64,000 bases of DNA from Aliidiomarina sedimenti (GCF_003986955.1 NZ_PIPN01000003.1:186001-250000), one strand, 5' to 3'. Positions 1 to 8,919 are shown, counted from the stretch's first letter. Notes: a model not told the origin generated them from the letters alone. Made by a program: numbers and translations.

Positions 1-141
1 TTGCGCTTGCGGTGTCAGCGAAACCGCGTCCTGACGAGGTGCAGACTGAGTAGTCTGGGCTTCTGCCGGACGTGATTGTTGTTCAAATTTAGTGTTCAGT
101 TGAGTGTTGTTGACACTCGAGTTTACGTTATTGATAGCCAT
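1..141 (-). CDS. flgM: Anti-sigma-28 factor FlgM (partial, C-terminus outside window)
   Basis: FlgM binds the flagellar sigma factor FliA (sigma-28) and keeps it inactive until the hook is finished, when FlgM is exported. Only the first 47 codons are present; the gene runs off the left edge. The protein begins MAINNVNSSVNN and contains DAVSLTPQA, typical of the FlgM region after its disordered N-terminus. The start is the ATG at 141 with AGGGG just upstream. It follows flgA on the same strand, and a consensus sigma-28 promoter lies between them, which suggests FliA drives its own anti-sigma factor here. The identification rests on a short N-terminal stretch plus context. Confidence 0.8.
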   Translation of the reverse strand, partial: MAINNVNSSVNNTQLNTKFEQQSRPAEAQTTQSAPRQDAVSLTPQAQ

Positions 142-176
142 AATTTGCCCCTAGTAATATCTAACCTACGCCAACC

Positions 177-203
177 TTATCGGCGTTGCAGTAATAAACT
201 TTA
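177..203 (-). promoter_or_regulatory. Sigma-28 (FliA) promoter of flgM
   Basis: On the minus strand the sequence reads TAAAGTTT, an 11-nt spacer, then GCCGATAA. This is an exact match to the enterobacterial sigma-28 consensus at the expected spacing. It lies 36 nt upstream of the flgM start. Confidence 0.85.
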
Positions 204-214
204 GTCGAATTTGT

Positions 215-919
215 TTAAAAAACGACACGTACTTCATTGCTGCCTGAAACCACTGCCTGGACGTCCCGGTTGGAGCGGCTATTGCGCACGGTGATGCGGT
301 CACCCATCAGGCCATCGCTGCGGGCAACCCCGGTTGCGCGAACTTCCAGCCCATTGGAACCGGAGATGATTGTAACATTCTGACCGCGGCAAACAAAGCA
401 GGTATGACGCGCCTGGATTGCCTGGTTGGTACCAATTCGGCGTTTTATTTGCGCGCCGAGTAACTCGTCGATATTGGTGTGTGCTGAGTCGCGTAACTGG
501 TGAATGTCGACGTGGTTAAATTTTACGTCACTACGGCCGATAACATCCCCAGGAGACAGCGGGCGCGCGGCTACTACAATGGCGCGCATTTGCTGAATAC
601 GTACTGGAATAAACAGCCGCCAGCCTTCGTAATCATGGCACTGAATTAATACGGTGGTCTGGCGGTCGAGGGTTGCGTTGTTGGCCAGGTTGACGTCAAT
701 GGGTTGCTGGCAGGTGCGGATACCCATACGTGGGTCGAGTGAGCCGGCGCTGACTTCAATTCGGTCATCGCTGGATTCACGCGCGATCAATGACTTGACG
801 TGGTCTTCGGCCAGGGTAACCAGCTCGGCTGGGCCATACTGAGTGGCCTCGGTGCTGTGAGCACTGAGGGGGACAGCGACGATGGTCAGAAATAGCGTCA
901 GCATTGTGACAGCTTTCAT
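215..919 (-). CDS. flgA: Flagellar P-ring assembly chaperone FlgA
   Basis: FlgA is a periplasmic chaperone that helps FlgI assemble into the P ring around the rod. The 234-residue protein has a Sec signal peptide (MKAV then a hydrophobic run ending near SAHS, residues 1-22) and a C-terminal SAF-type region: ARPLSPGDVIGRSDV around residues 118-132, and RRIGTNQAIQ followed by VRRGQNV-like sequence (here VCRGQNVTII) towards the end. Length is typical of the family. It is divergent from cheV and followed by flgM, the usual polar-flagellum arrangement. An upstream GAGG can serve as the ribosome binding site. Confidence 0.92.
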   Translation of the reverse strand: MKAVTMLTLFLTIVAVPLSAHSTEATQYGPAELVTLAEDHVKSLIARESSDDRIEVSAGSLDPRMGIRTCQQPIDVNLANNATLDRQTTVLIQCHDYEGWRLFIPVRIQQMRAIVVAARPLSPGDVIGRSDVKFNHVDIHQLRDSAHTNIDELLGAQIKRRIGTNQAIQARHTCFVCRGQNVTIISGSNGLEVRATGVARSDGLMGDRITVRNSRSNRDVQAVVSGSNEVRVVF

Positions 920-1128
920 GCAGAAGGCCTCATGTTTTGTCCAGGTTGCCTGTGTTACATCACGTACATGTACTGGACAGCACTATGCGACACGGGCAAA
1001 AAAAGGTATAACTAGACTAGTGTACGTCAATCTTCCGACGTAACAGGAATTAGCTGGAAAAGCATGCAATACCTGTGCCTGGTAGAGGGTTAGACAAGAA
1101 AACACAGCAACACATCACGGAGAGCAAC

Positions 1129-2085
1129 ATGGCAGGTATTTTAGACTCGGTAAATCAACGCACTCAACTGGTCGGTCAGAACCGTCTTGAGTTATTGTTG
1201 TTCAAGTTGCACGGGCGTCAGCGGTTTGGCATCAACGTGTTCAAAGTTCGTGAAGTTTTGCAGTGCCCGCGGCTTACGGCATTGCCTAAACGCAATGCAT
1301 TTATTCGTGGTGTAGCCCATATTCGTGGCCAGGCTGTGTCGGTTATTGACCTTAGTATGGCCACTGGTGGCAAGCCAATCGACGATATCCATAATCGTTT
1401 TGTGATTATTGCCGAGTACAACCGCACGGTGCAGGGTTTCCTGGTTGAAGGTGTCGAGCGCATTGTAAATATCAACTGGGAAGCGGTGATGCCGCCACCG
1501 AAAGGGGCGGGGCGTTACAGTTACCTGACGGCTGTGACTGAGATTGACAACGAATTGGTTGAGATCTTAGATGTCGAAAAAATCCTTGATGAAATCAGTC
1601 CATTGAGTACCGATGTAAGCGAAAGCGTACGTGAGCAGAGTAATCCGCAAACACTCGAAGACGTGACCATTTTGGTCGCAGATGACTCGACAGTGGCGCG
1701 GAACCAGGTTAAACGAGCATTGAGTTCGCTGGGCGTAAAAATGGAAGTGGTAAAAAACGGACGCGAAGCGCTGGACTGGTTAAAGGCGAAAGCAAAAGAG
1801 GTGGGCGGCGATATTTCGCCTCACGTACCGCTGATGGTTTCGGATATAGAAATGCCGGAGATGGATGGCTACACGCTAACGGCTGAAGTCAAAGCGGACC
1901 CGGATTTGAAAAAAATGCATGTCATTTTACATACGTCGCTCAGCGGTGTGTTTAATCAGGCGATGGTAAAAAAAGTCGGTGCTGATGACTTTATTGCTAA
2001 ATTCCATCCGGATGAGCTGGCGGGTGCGGTGCAGAAATGGTTGAAAACTGATGAACCTGCGGCGCAAGCACAAACGTCGGCATAG
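1129..2085 (+). CDS. cheV: Chemotaxis coupling/response regulator protein CheV
   Basis: CheV links chemoreceptors to CheA and carries a phosphorylatable receiver, so it acts as an adaptation or phosphate-sink adaptor. The protein has an N-terminal CheW-like domain (about residues 18-160, with GVAHIRGQAVSVIDL) and a C-terminal receiver (about 185-310, with VADDST and the phosphoacceptor Asp in VSDIEMPEMDG). A longer reading from a GTG at 1075 exists, but the ATG at 1129 gives the family-typical start MAGILDSVNQRTQLVGQ and has GGAG upstream, so I prefer it (318 residues). cheR follows 90 nt later on the same strand. Confidence 0.95.
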   Translation: MAGILDSVNQRTQLVGQNRLELLLFKLHGRQRFGINVFKVREVLQCPRLTALPKRNAFIRGVAHIRGQAVSVIDLSMATGGKPIDDIHNRFVIIAEYNRTVQGFLVEGVERIVNINWEAVMPPPKGAGRYSYLTAVTEIDNELVEILDVEKILDEISPLSTDVSESVREQSNPQTLEDVTILVADDSTVARNQVKRALSSLGVKMEVVKNGREALDWLKAKAKEVGGDISPHVPLMVSDIEMPEMDGYTLTAEVKADPDLKKMHVILHTSLSGVFNQAMVKKVGADDFIAKFHPDELAGAVQKWLKTDEPAAQAQTSA

Positions 2086-2178
2086 CACTGAACCACCATG
2101 CAAATTGAAAGAAAAGATATAAAGAACGCATGAAGAATGACACGACCAATCATATGAATAACGTAGGGATAGCCATTG

Positions 2179-3012
2179 GTGAATGATCGCGAGCTTGATA
2201 TAGCGGATTATAACCAGTTCAGACAGTTTCTCGAACACCAGTGCGGCATTGTACTGGGCGAGAACAAGATGTACCTGGTTAAAAGCCGGCTAGGTCCCCT
2301 GATGAATAAGTTTAGTATCGATTCATTGTCAGAACTGGTGCGTCGTTCGATGGCGATCAGTGAACGTGCATTGCGCAGTGCAGTGCTGGATGCAATGACC
2401 ACCAACGAAACCTTGTGGTTTCGCGATGTGTACCCGTTTGAATTACTCAAAACGAAACTGTTTCCTGAGTTTGCCAATTTAAAACGGCCGTTAAAAATAT
2501 GGTCGGCTGCATCGTCCAGTGGGCAGGAAGCCTATTCTATTGCTATGAGTTTGCTGGAGTTTAAGCAGAAGAACCCTGGTGCGCTAAGCCATGGCATCCA
2601 GGTGGTGGGGACGGATATATCGAACAAAGTACTGGCTCAGTCGAAAGAAGCAGTCTACGACGGTTTGTCGCTGGCACGTGGGTTAAGTGACGAGCGCAAA
2701 AAACGATTCTTTGAGCCTGCCGACGATAATAAAATGCAGGTGAAAAAAGAAGTCAGTTCGATGGTCTCGTTTCGCCATTTGAACTTGCTGGATAGCTATT
2801 CATTGCTGGGTAAGTTTGACATTATATTTTGCCGCAACGTGCTGATTTACTTTTCACCGGATGTGAAAAAGAAAATTCTCGCTCAGTTTCGTGGCTCTCT
2901 GAACCCGGATGGTTATCTGATTCTGGGTGCATCGGAATCGATTTCTGGCCTTAGCGAAGATTACAGCATGATCCGCTGTAACCCCGGTATTATCTACCAA
3001 CGTAAAAACTAA
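2179..3012 (+). CDS. cheR: Chemotaxis protein methyltransferase CheR
   Basis: CheR methylates glutamates of chemoreceptors using S-adenosylmethionine, for adaptation. The N-terminal helical domain (YNQFRQFLEHQCGI) is followed by the SAM-binding domain: TTNETLWFRD, then IWSAASSSGQEAYSIAM, and FDIIFCRNVLIYF, all diagnostic. There is no ATG; AGGGA at 2165-2169 can serve either the TTG at 2176 or the GTG at 2179, and I chose GTG at 9-nt spacing. Length is about 277 residues, normal. A terminator follows directly. Confidence 0.95.
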   Translation: MNDRELDIADYNQFRQFLEHQCGIVLGENKMYLVKSRLGPLMNKFSIDSLSELVRRSMAISERALRSAVLDAMTTNETLWFRDVYPFELLKTKLFPEFANLKRPLKIWSAASSSGQEAYSIAMSLLEFKQKNPGALSHGIQVVGTDISNKVLAQSKEAVYDGLSLARGLSDERKKRFFEPADDNKMQVKKEVSSMVSFRHLNLLDSYSLLGKFDIIFCRNVLIYFSPDVKKKILAQFRGSLNPDGYLILGASESISGLSEDYSMIRCNPGIIYQRKN

Positions 3013-3019
3013 CTTTTCT

Positions 3020-3046
3020 AAGCGGCAGCCAATTGCCGCTTTTTTT
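3020..3046 (+). terminator. Intrinsic terminator after cheR
   Basis: AAGCGGCA and TGCCGCTT form a stem around a 6-nt loop, followed by a T run. It starts 7 nt after the cheR stop. Confidence 0.85.
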
Positions 3047-3056
3047 ATAACCGTCT

Positions 3057-3149
3057 TTCAACACACCCTGGCGCGGGGCTTGAATATTGAATTGGGTGGC
3101 CTTTGATTGGTCAATTCAATGTTCAAGCCCCGCGCCCGCCCTCGTTGAA
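3057..3149. repeat. REP-like palindromic element, copies in inverted pair
   Basis: Two 25-nt arms at 3070-3094 and 3112-3136 are complementary with one mismatch and contain the GCGCGGGGCTTGAA core found elsewhere in the window (10.1, 28.8, 29.9 and 33.3 kb). Outer TTCAA/TTGAA sequences extend each unit. It lies between the cheR terminator and the flgB promoter. Confidence 0.75.
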
Positions 3150-3187
3150 TGGGGGATTTAGCAGATGTTTGTCTTTGCCGCCACCTT

Positions 3188-3203
3188 TGGCACAGTGCTT
3201 GCT
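3188..3203 (+). promoter_or_regulatory. Sigma-54 promoter of the flgBCDE operon
   Basis: TTGGCACAGTGCTTGCTT contains the -24 GG and -12 GC elements with the required 10-nt separation. It lies 35 nt before flgB, as expected for rod and hook genes in polar flagellar systems run by RpoN with FlrA/FlrC-type activators. The activators are not in this window. Confidence 0.85.
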
Positions 3204-3237
3204 TATGTATTTGCAGTAATGAATAAGCGAGGCTGTT

Positions 3238-3636
3238 ATGGCAATTGGTATTGATAAAGGTTTAGGTATCCACCCGCATGCGCTGCTCGCCCGAGAAGCA
3301 CGTGCCACGGTGCTGGCGAGTAACATCGCGAATGCTGATACTCCCGGCTATAAAGCAAAGGATATTAATTTCCAGGATGCGCTGCAGCGGGTGCAAAGTC
3401 GTTCCGGTTACAGTATGTCCCGAACCCATAGCAAGCATTTTGAACTGGACTTGCAAGCCAATAATCGCGAGCAATATCGCGTTCCAGATCAACCAGATAC
3501 AGGTGATGGCAATACTGTAGATGTACAAGTGGAACGGAATTTGTATATGAGAAACTCTATGGAATACCAGGCAAGTTTACAGTTTCTGAATGACCGTATA
3601 TCAGGCATGAAGAAAGCCATTACCGGAGGCCGTTAA
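3238..3636 (+). CDS. flgB: Flagellar basal-body rod protein FlgB
   Basis: FlgB is a proximal rod subunit, exported by the flagellar type III apparatus. The 132-residue protein carries the axial-protein motif ASNIANADTPGYKAKD (about residues 24-39) and ends in a heptad-rich helix (YQASLQFLNDRISGMKKAI). Length matches the family. It is the first gene of flgBCDE, 35 nt after a sigma-54 promoter; flgC follows after 1 nt. Confidence 0.96.
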   Translation: MAIGIDKGLGIHPHALLAREARATVLASNIANADTPGYKAKDINFQDALQRVQSRSGYSMSRTHSKHFELDLQANNREQYRVPDQPDTGDGNTVDVQVERNLYMRNSMEYQASLQFLNDRISGMKKAITGGR

Positions 3637-3637
3637 A

Positions 3638-4087
3638 ATGAGTTTGTATAATGTTTTTGATGTAGCAGGCAGCGCGATGAGCGCGCAGAACCTGCGTCTG
3701 AATACCACGGCCAGTAACCTGGCAAACGCAAACTCAGTGAGCAGCTCGGCTGGCGAGACCTATCGCGCCCGTCATCCGGTTTTTGCGACTCAACTGCAGC
3801 AAGCTATGCAGGGCCGACCTGGTCGAGAAAGTCTGATGCAGGAAGACTCAGCGGTCGGAGTTAAAGTCATGGGTATTGTGGAAGACGAGACACCTTTGAT
3901 TGTGGAGTACTCGCCGAATCATCCGATGGCGGATGAAGAAGGCTATATCTACAAGCCGAATGTCAATGTAATGGAAGAGATGGCAAACATGATGTCGGCC
4001 TCTCGTTCGTACCAGACCAATGTGCAGATCGCGGACTCAACGAAGCAGTTGCTGAGTCGTACTTTGCGCATGGGCCAGAACCAGTAG
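3638..4087 (+). CDS. flgC: Flagellar basal-body rod protein FlgC
   Basis: FlgC is a proximal rod protein. The 149-residue protein shows the N-terminal axial motif (NTTASNLANANSVS) and the C-terminal flg_bbr motif (NVNVMEEMANMMSASRSYQTNV). GGAGG inside the 3' end of flgB provides its ribosome binding site, so the two are translationally linked. There is nothing unusual in length or order. Confidence 0.96.
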   Translation: MSLYNVFDVAGSAMSAQNLRLNTTASNLANANSVSSSAGETYRARHPVFATQLQQAMQGRPGRESLMQEDSAVGVKVMGIVEDETPLIVEYSPNHPMADEEGYIYKPNVNVMEEMANMMSASRSYQTNVQIADSTKQLLSRTLRMGQNQ

Positions 4088-4102
4088 GTGAGGTAACCAA
4101 GA

Positions 4103-4801
4103 ATGGTTGACAATGTAAACAACAATAGCTCGCCCTTAAAGGATCTGTATTGGACTCCTGAAGAGAGTGCTGAGGCGGCGAAACCGGAAGACGCGCGCTT
4201 AGGTCAGGAGGACTTCTTTAAGCTTCTGACCCAGCAATTAAGCATGCAGGATCCGAGTAAGCCGGTAGAAAACGACCAGATGATCGCCCAGATGACCAGT
4301 TTTACTATGGCTGAGGGAATCACCGGACTGAGTGAAGAATTCAAAGACTTCGCGGAAAGCATGACCTCGAACCAGGCGTTGCAGGCATCCAGTCTGGTTG
4401 GCCGGCAAGTGCTGATTCCGTCTGATGTCGGTCACTTCGATGGCAGTAAGCCGGTAGAGGGCATGGTTGCTACCGAACAAACGACTCAGAATACAACGTT
4501 GCGTATCGAGAATGAAGCCGGTCAGGTTGTTCGTACTATCGATATGGGAACCTTACCAGCGGGTCAACACCGTTATAGCTGGGATGGTTTAGACGATAGC
4601 GGCGAAGCTGTGCCGGCTGGCGATTACAAAATTGCCGCCAATGGCCGGGTCGGTGGTAGCAGTGAAGACCTTATGGCGCTGACCTATGCCAATGTTGAAA
4701 GTGTAAGTACAGGTGGTCAACGTGGAATCGTACTAAACCTGGAATCCATCGGACGCATCGACTTTAAAGATGTTATTCAGATTACAAACGGTAACGGCTA
4801 A
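4103..4801 (+). CDS. flgD: Flagellar hook assembly scaffold FlgD
   Basis: FlgD caps the growing hook and is needed for FlgE polymerisation. The 232-residue protein has the N-terminal segment LGQEDFFKLLTQQLSMQDP (about 34-52), diagnostic of FlgD, and a C-terminal FlgD Ig-like/TUDOR region with AGQHRYSWDGLDDSGEAVPAG. It sits between flgC and flgE, as usual. Confidence 0.96.
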   Translation: MVDNVNNNSSPLKDLYWTPEESAEAAKPEDARLGQEDFFKLLTQQLSMQDPSKPVENDQMIAQMTSFTMAEGITGLSEEFKDFAESMTSNQALQASSLVGRQVLIPSDVGHFDGSKPVEGMVATEQTTQNTTLRIENEAGQVVRTIDMGTLPAGQHRYSWDGLDDSGEAVPAGDYKIAANGRVGGSSEDLMALTYANVESVSTGGQRGIVLNLESIGRIDFKDVIQITNGNG

Positions 4802-4835
4802 TTAGCTGAGCCCATAAAAAATAACGAGGTGACGT

Positions 4836-6167
4836 ATGTCATACTTTATCGCTCTAAGTGGTTTATCTGCATCGCAACGCGATTTGGATACCAGTTCAAA
4901 TAATGTTGCTAACGTAAATACCACGGGCTTCAAAGGCTCACGGGCTGAGTTTGGTGATGTGTATGCATCATCGATCTTTACCAACAGCCGAACTAAAGTC
5001 GGTGACGGTGTGCAAATTCAGCGCGTAGCCCAACAGTTCAGTCAGGGTACCCTGGACTTTACGGAAAACTCACTGGACATGGCCATTAAAGGTGGCGGGT
5101 TCTTCGTGACTGCGCCAGAGCAAGGGTCGCAAGACTACAGCTACACCCGTTCAGGTGCGTTTAAAATGGACCGCGATAATTACATCGTGGATAACTCCGG
5201 CGATTATCTGCAAGCTTATCCAGTTAATCGTGAAACAGGCGCAAACTCTTCAACTGCGTTGAGTACCACAGGTCCGGTCGAAATTCCGACTACCGCCGGT
5301 TCTCCGCAAGCCACTGACGAGTTGTATCAGTCAGTCAACCTGGATTCACGTGAGGACGCCATTCTGGATCCATTCGATCCGACGGATGATGCCACCTATA
5401 GCCATTCAACGTCTGCTACTGTGTATGACTCACTGGGTGAAGCGCACACTGTTACCACTTACTATGCACGTCGTGATGATGCCGCCACGGGTGAGACGCA
5501 GTGGGATGTGTACAAAACCGTGAATGGCGACATGCAGGATTTTGCGGCACCAGGCGGAACACTGACTGCAGATGCAACCTCGGGTGGTAATACGGGTGTT
5601 CGCATTCAGTTTGATGCAAGTGGCCGTCCTGCAGGACCTGACTTAACCGCAGACGGATATTTCGAACCGGGTGAATTCACGTATACACCGACCAGTGGCG
5701 CGGATCCTCTAGATATCGTTTTCAATTTCCGTAGTGAAGGTGGTAGCGCGACGCCGACTCAGTTCGCTTCAGCGTTTGAGTTACAGGCTTTGAAACAAAA
5801 CGGCACCACCGTTGGTCGATTGACCAATGTCGAGATTGACGAGAATGGTCTTATCGCTGCTGAGTACTCCAATGGTTCAACTCAGTACCTGGGCCAGGTG
5901 GCTTTGGTGCAGTTTAATAATGACCAAGGACTGGAGCAGGTTGGTGGTACCAAGTGGCGTCAAACCAATAACTCGGGTGAGGCAATCACTGGTAAAGCGG
6001 GTATTGGTACCTTTGGTGCTATTGAGTCATCGGCGCTGGAAAACTCCAACGTGAACCTGACTGAAGAACTGGTCGATATTATAGTGGCGCAGCGTAACTA
6101 CCAGGCGAACTCGCGTTCACTGGAAGTGAACAGCACCTTGCAGCAGACTATTCTGCAGATCCGTTAA
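4836..6167 (+). CDS. flgE: Flagellar hook protein FlgE
   Basis: FlgE polymerises into the hook. The 443-residue protein has the N-terminal axial motif (SSNNVANVNTTGFKGSRAEF, about 21-40) and the C-terminal motif ENSNVNLTEELVDIIVAQRN. The central region (about 150-360) is the variable surface-exposed part. ATG at 4836 with GAGG upstream. A strong terminator follows, closing the flgBCDE unit. Confidence 0.97.
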   Translation: MSYFIALSGLSASQRDLDTSSNNVANVNTTGFKGSRAEFGDVYASSIFTNSRTKVGDGVQIQRVAQQFSQGTLDFTENSLDMAIKGGGFFVTAPEQGSQDYSYTRSGAFKMDRDNYIVDNSGDYLQAYPVNRETGANSSTALSTTGPVEIPTTAGSPQATDELYQSVNLDSREDAILDPFDPTDDATYSHSTSATVYDSLGEAHTVTTYYARRDDAATGETQWDVYKTVNGDMQDFAAPGGTLTADATSGGNTGVRIQFDASGRPAGPDLTADGYFEPGEFTYTPTSGADPLDIVFNFRSEGGSATPTQFASAFELQALKQNGTTVGRLTNVEIDENGLIAAEYSNGSTQYLGQVALVQFNNDQGLEQVGGTKWRQTNNSGEAITGKAGIGTFGAIESSALENSNVNLTEELVDIIVAQRNYQANSRSLEVNSTLQQTILQIR

Positions 6168-6187
6168 TAACGGCAACACGTTGAAGA

Positions 6188-6212
6188 AACGGGCGCTATG
6201 GCGCCCGTTTTT
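6188..6212 (+). terminator. Intrinsic terminator after flgE
   Basis: AACGGGCGC and GCGCCCGTT form a stem with a 3-nt loop followed by T residues. Confidence 0.85.
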
Positions 6213-6282
6213 GTTTCTGCTCTACCTTTCTTACTCCCCCCATCAAAAACTTTCTGTATTAACGTCCGTCCATCTCCAAAGT

Positions 6283-6298
6283 TGGCACAGCTCGTGCA
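6283..6298 (+). promoter_or_regulatory. Sigma-54 promoter of flgFGH
   Basis: TTGGCACAGCTCGTGCATT has GG and GC separated by 10 nt. It lies 48 nt upstream of flgF. The minus-strand promoter at 19303-19318 is nearly the same sequence. Confidence 0.8.
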
Positions 6299-6346
6299 TT
6301 AATCACTACATAGACTGAACAAGTATTCGCAAAGCTGAGGCTTACA

Positions 6347-7093
6347 ATGGATAACATGCTCTACATTGCCATGAGTGGCGCCAAAGAAGACATGAACGCG
6401 GTTGCGGTGCGGGCTAATAACCTGGCCAACGTGAATACCACCGCGTTTAAAGCCGATTTGGCTCAAGCCCGTGCCATGCAAGCGTATGGCGAAGGCCATC
6501 CGAGCCGGGTGTTTTCACTGACCGAGCGTGCCGGGCAAAACTTTGCCGCAGGTGCACTAAGAACGACCGGTCGTGACCTCGATGTTGCCGTAGTAGGCCA
6601 GGGCTGGCTGCATATTCTCGATGAGAATGGTGAAGAAGCTATGACCCGCAACGGTAATCTGGAAATTAGCCAGGGCGGCATGTTGCAGACCTCCAGTGGT
6701 GAGCCGGTTATGGGCAATGCAGGTCCCATCTTTATTCCATTGCCGATCACGGACATTACGATCGGCAAAGACGGCACGATTTCCGTGCAGCCTCAGGGCG
6801 CTCCATCTCAGGTACGTGAAGAAATTGACCGTATCAGTGTGGTAAACCCGCCAAATGGCAACGTTGAAAAAGGTACCGATGGCCTGTTCAGAATGAAAAA
6901 TGGCGAAGAATTGCCGTTGCCGGAATTTGATGCCCAGCTTGAAGTTGGTGCACTCGAAGGCAGTAACGTGAATGCCATCGAAGAAATGACTCAGATGATT
7001 GCGCTGCATCGTAACTACGAGCTCAGCGTGAAAATGATGAAGGCTGCTGAAGAAAACGACGAGCGGCAAGAACAACTCTTACGTATTTATTAA
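6347..7093 (+). CDS. flgF: Flagellar basal-body rod protein FlgF
   Basis: FlgF is a proximal rod protein. The start MDNMLYIAMSGAKEDM is the FlgF signature, followed by NNLANVNTTAFKAD (about 28-41) and a C-terminal GSNVNAIEEMTQMIALHRNY. At 248 residues the length is normal. It opens a second transcription unit (flgFGH) behind a sigma-54 promoter; flgG follows after 22 nt. Confidence 0.96.
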   Translation: MDNMLYIAMSGAKEDMNAVAVRANNLANVNTTAFKADLAQARAMQAYGEGHPSRVFSLTERAGQNFAAGALRTTGRDLDVAVVGQGWLHILDENGEEAMTRNGNLEISQGGMLQTSSGEPVMGNAGPIFIPLPITDITIGKDGTISVQPQGAPSQVREEIDRISVVNPPNGNVEKGTDGLFRMKNGEELPLPEFDAQLEVGALEGSNVNAIEEMTQMIALHRNYELSVKMMKAAEENDERQEQLLRIY

Positions 7094-7118
7094 TATTTCC
7101 CCTTAGCGGAGGTGGATG

Positions 7119-7907
7119 ATGCATCCAGCACTGTGGATTAGTAAAACTGGTTTAGACGCGCAACAACGCGATATTTCAATTACATCAAACAACCTGGCTA
7201 ACGCCAGTACGATCGGCTTTAAGAAAGACCGGGCCGTCTTTGAAGATTTGTTGTACCAGAACATTAACCAGCCGGGTGGCCAGTCGACAGCTGACACTGA
7301 GTTGCCTTCAGGTTTGATGTTAGGTGCGGGTTCGAAAGTAGTCGCGACGCAGAAGAATTTCTCGCAGGGCAACATGCAGACTACTGACAACTCACTGGAT
7401 ATCATGATCAATGGTCCGGGCTTCTTCGAAATTCTGATGCCGGACGGGACTATTTCCTATACCCGTAATGGCCAGTTCACGCTGAATAATGAAGGCGATC
7501 TGGTAACCCCGGGTGCCGGTCATCCATTGCAGCCAGGGATTAATATTCCAGATGACGCGCAGTCTGTGACCATTGCTCAGGATGGCGAAGTGTCAGTGAA
7601 ACTTGCCGGTGAAGCGCAGAATCAGGTGGTCGGGCAAATTAACGTGGCCAACTTTATCAATCCGGCCGGCCTCGAGCCACGGGGTGAGAACCTCTACGTT
7701 GAGACCGCCGCCAGTGGTCAGCCACAGGTTAATGTTCCAGGTTTGGACGGTAGTGGTTCGTTGGTGCAGGGTTCACTTGAAACATCCAACGTCAACGTGA
7801 CCGAAGAGTTGGTGAATCTGATTGAGAGCCAGCGTGTATATGAAATGAACTCAAAAGTAATTTCGTCGGTTGACCAGATGCTTGGCTTCGCGACGCAACA
7901 AATGTAA
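7119..7907 (+). CDS. flgG: Flagellar distal rod protein FlgG
   Basis: FlgG builds the distal rod. The protein shows LWISKTGLDAQQRD at the start, TSNNLANASTIGFKKDRAVF and the C-terminal ETSNVNVTEELVNLIESQRV. Two ATG codons are in tandem (7116 and 7119); the second has better spacing from GGAGG (7108-7112) and gives 262 residues starting MHPALW, which aligns with known FlgG starts. Length is family-typical. Confidence 0.97.
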   Translation: MHPALWISKTGLDAQQRDISITSNNLANASTIGFKKDRAVFEDLLYQNINQPGGQSTADTELPSGLMLGAGSKVVATQKNFSQGNMQTTDNSLDIMINGPGFFEILMPDGTISYTRNGQFTLNNEGDLVTPGAGHPLQPGINIPDDAQSVTIAQDGEVSVKLAGEAQNQVVGQINVANFINPAGLEPRGENLYVETAASGQPQVNVPGLDGSGSLVQGSLETSNVNVTEELVNLIESQRVYEMNSKVISSVDQMLGFATQQM

Positions 7908-7923
7908 ATGTAGGGTGATGCTT

Positions 7924-8613
7924 ATGTTCCTGCGTAATTTAAAACGGCTAACGGGCCTGATGGCCCTCTCTCTGGCGGCATGTACGTCGGTTCCCGAACC
8001 GACGCCTATGCCTGATGACCCATACTACGCGCCAGTGATGCCAGAAGAACAGATTGACCCGCCGGTGGCGAACGGTTCACTGTTCCGTGGTCAGAATGTC
8101 AACGGGCTGTATTCCGACATTAAAGCGCGCAATTTAGGTGACATCATTACGGTGCAGCTGCAGGAACAAACGAGCGCCTCGAAATCAGCGAGCACAGGTA
8201 CTTCACGTAATACCAACGTGGATCTGCCAACGCCAACCTTGTTTGGCCGTGACGTAACTGTATCTGGCAACCCGATTTCAGCGGGTGTTAACGGTGGATC
8301 TGAATTTAGCGGTGACTCATCCGCGGATCAGAGCAATCAGTTGCAAGGTGAAATCACCGTGGCGGTTATCCGTGTATTACCGAACGGCAATTTGATTGTA
8401 CGCGGTGAAAAGTGGCTAACTCTGAATAACGGCGAGGAATACGTTCGCCTGACCGGAATTATCCGTCCTCAGGACGTGCGCTCAAACAACACCATCGAGT
8501 CGAACCGCGTTGCCAATGCGCGCATTGAATACTCGGGCACCGGCAGCCTTGCCAGCGCTCAGCGTGAAGGCTGGTTAACCCGCTTCTTTAACGGCCCTAT
8601 CTGGCCTTTCTAA
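7924..8613 (+). CDS. flgH: Flagellar L-ring lipoprotein FlgH
   Basis: FlgH forms the L ring in the outer membrane. The ATG at 7924 gives a lipoprotein signal with lipobox LAAC (Cys at about residue 20), then GSLFRGQNVNGLYSDIKARN-like sequence and the conserved LPNGNLIVRGEKWLTLN and RLTGIIRPQDV. An alternative ATG at 7918 would add two residues; AGGG at 7912-7915 spaces better to 7924. 229 residues, close to the usual length. A terminator follows. Confidence 0.96.
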   Translation: MFLRNLKRLTGLMALSLAACTSVPEPTPMPDDPYYAPVMPEEQIDPPVANGSLFRGQNVNGLYSDIKARNLGDIITVQLQEQTSASKSASTGTSRNTNVDLPTPTLFGRDVTVSGNPISAGVNGGSEFSGDSSADQSNQLQGEITVAVIRVLPNGNLIVRGEKWLTLNNGEEYVRLTGIIRPQDVRSNNTIESNRVANARIEYSGTGSLASAQREGWLTRFFNGPIWPF

Positions 8614-8631
8614 ACGCTATCAACCTGTTGC

Positions 8632-8657
8632 TAAAAGCCCGCTCTGCGGGCTTTTTT
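8632..8657 (+). terminator. Intrinsic terminator after flgH
   Basis: AAAAGCCCGC and GCGGGCTTTT with a 3-nt loop and six T. It ends the flgFGH unit. Confidence 0.9.
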
Positions 8658-8758
8658 GTACCTGACGGGCAAAGGCAAGGGCTTGGGCTTGGGCGCAGTC
8701 GCCCGCTTTCCGGCCGGGTTGGGGTTCTGTTTTGAGGGACGCCGCAAGTACATCTGTG

Positions 8759-8907
8759 GGCTCAGTTAAGATTGGCGTGGGGGATAAGGCGGTGTGCTTT
8801 GCTGGGCGTCTCGCGCATGGATGCGCGAGCCGAGCCTACAGGGAAGTATTTACGGCGTCCCAGCAAACACACGCCTTCTCCCCCATACAGCCAATCTTAA
8901 CTGAGCC
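8759..8907. repeat. Long imperfect palindrome, family P copy 1
   Basis: The arms are about 48 nt each: the left begins GGCTCAGTTAAGATTGGC and the right ends GCCAATCTTAACTGAGCC. They enclose a small perfect hairpin, CTCGCGCAT-GG-ATGCGCGAG (8810-8829), and a segment ending TACGGCGTCCCAGCAAAC. The inner part is nearly identical to the copy at 49.25-49.40 kb. A fragment GAGGGACGCCGC at about 8734 looks like part of another unit. With the flgH terminator and the flgI promoter this fills the 369-bp gap before flgI; I see no gene in it. Confidence 0.8.
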
Positions 8908-8919
8908 TCCCTACCACCT

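Noticed and set aside
964-973. GTACATGTAC palindrome upstream of cheV as an operator
   Set aside because: Single 10-bp palindrome with no second copy; no regulator can be named.
5827-6054. Alternative-frame open reading frame within flgE, as an example of many long antisense or shifted frames
   Set aside because: No initiation signal, no recognisable product and complete overlap with a conserved gene.
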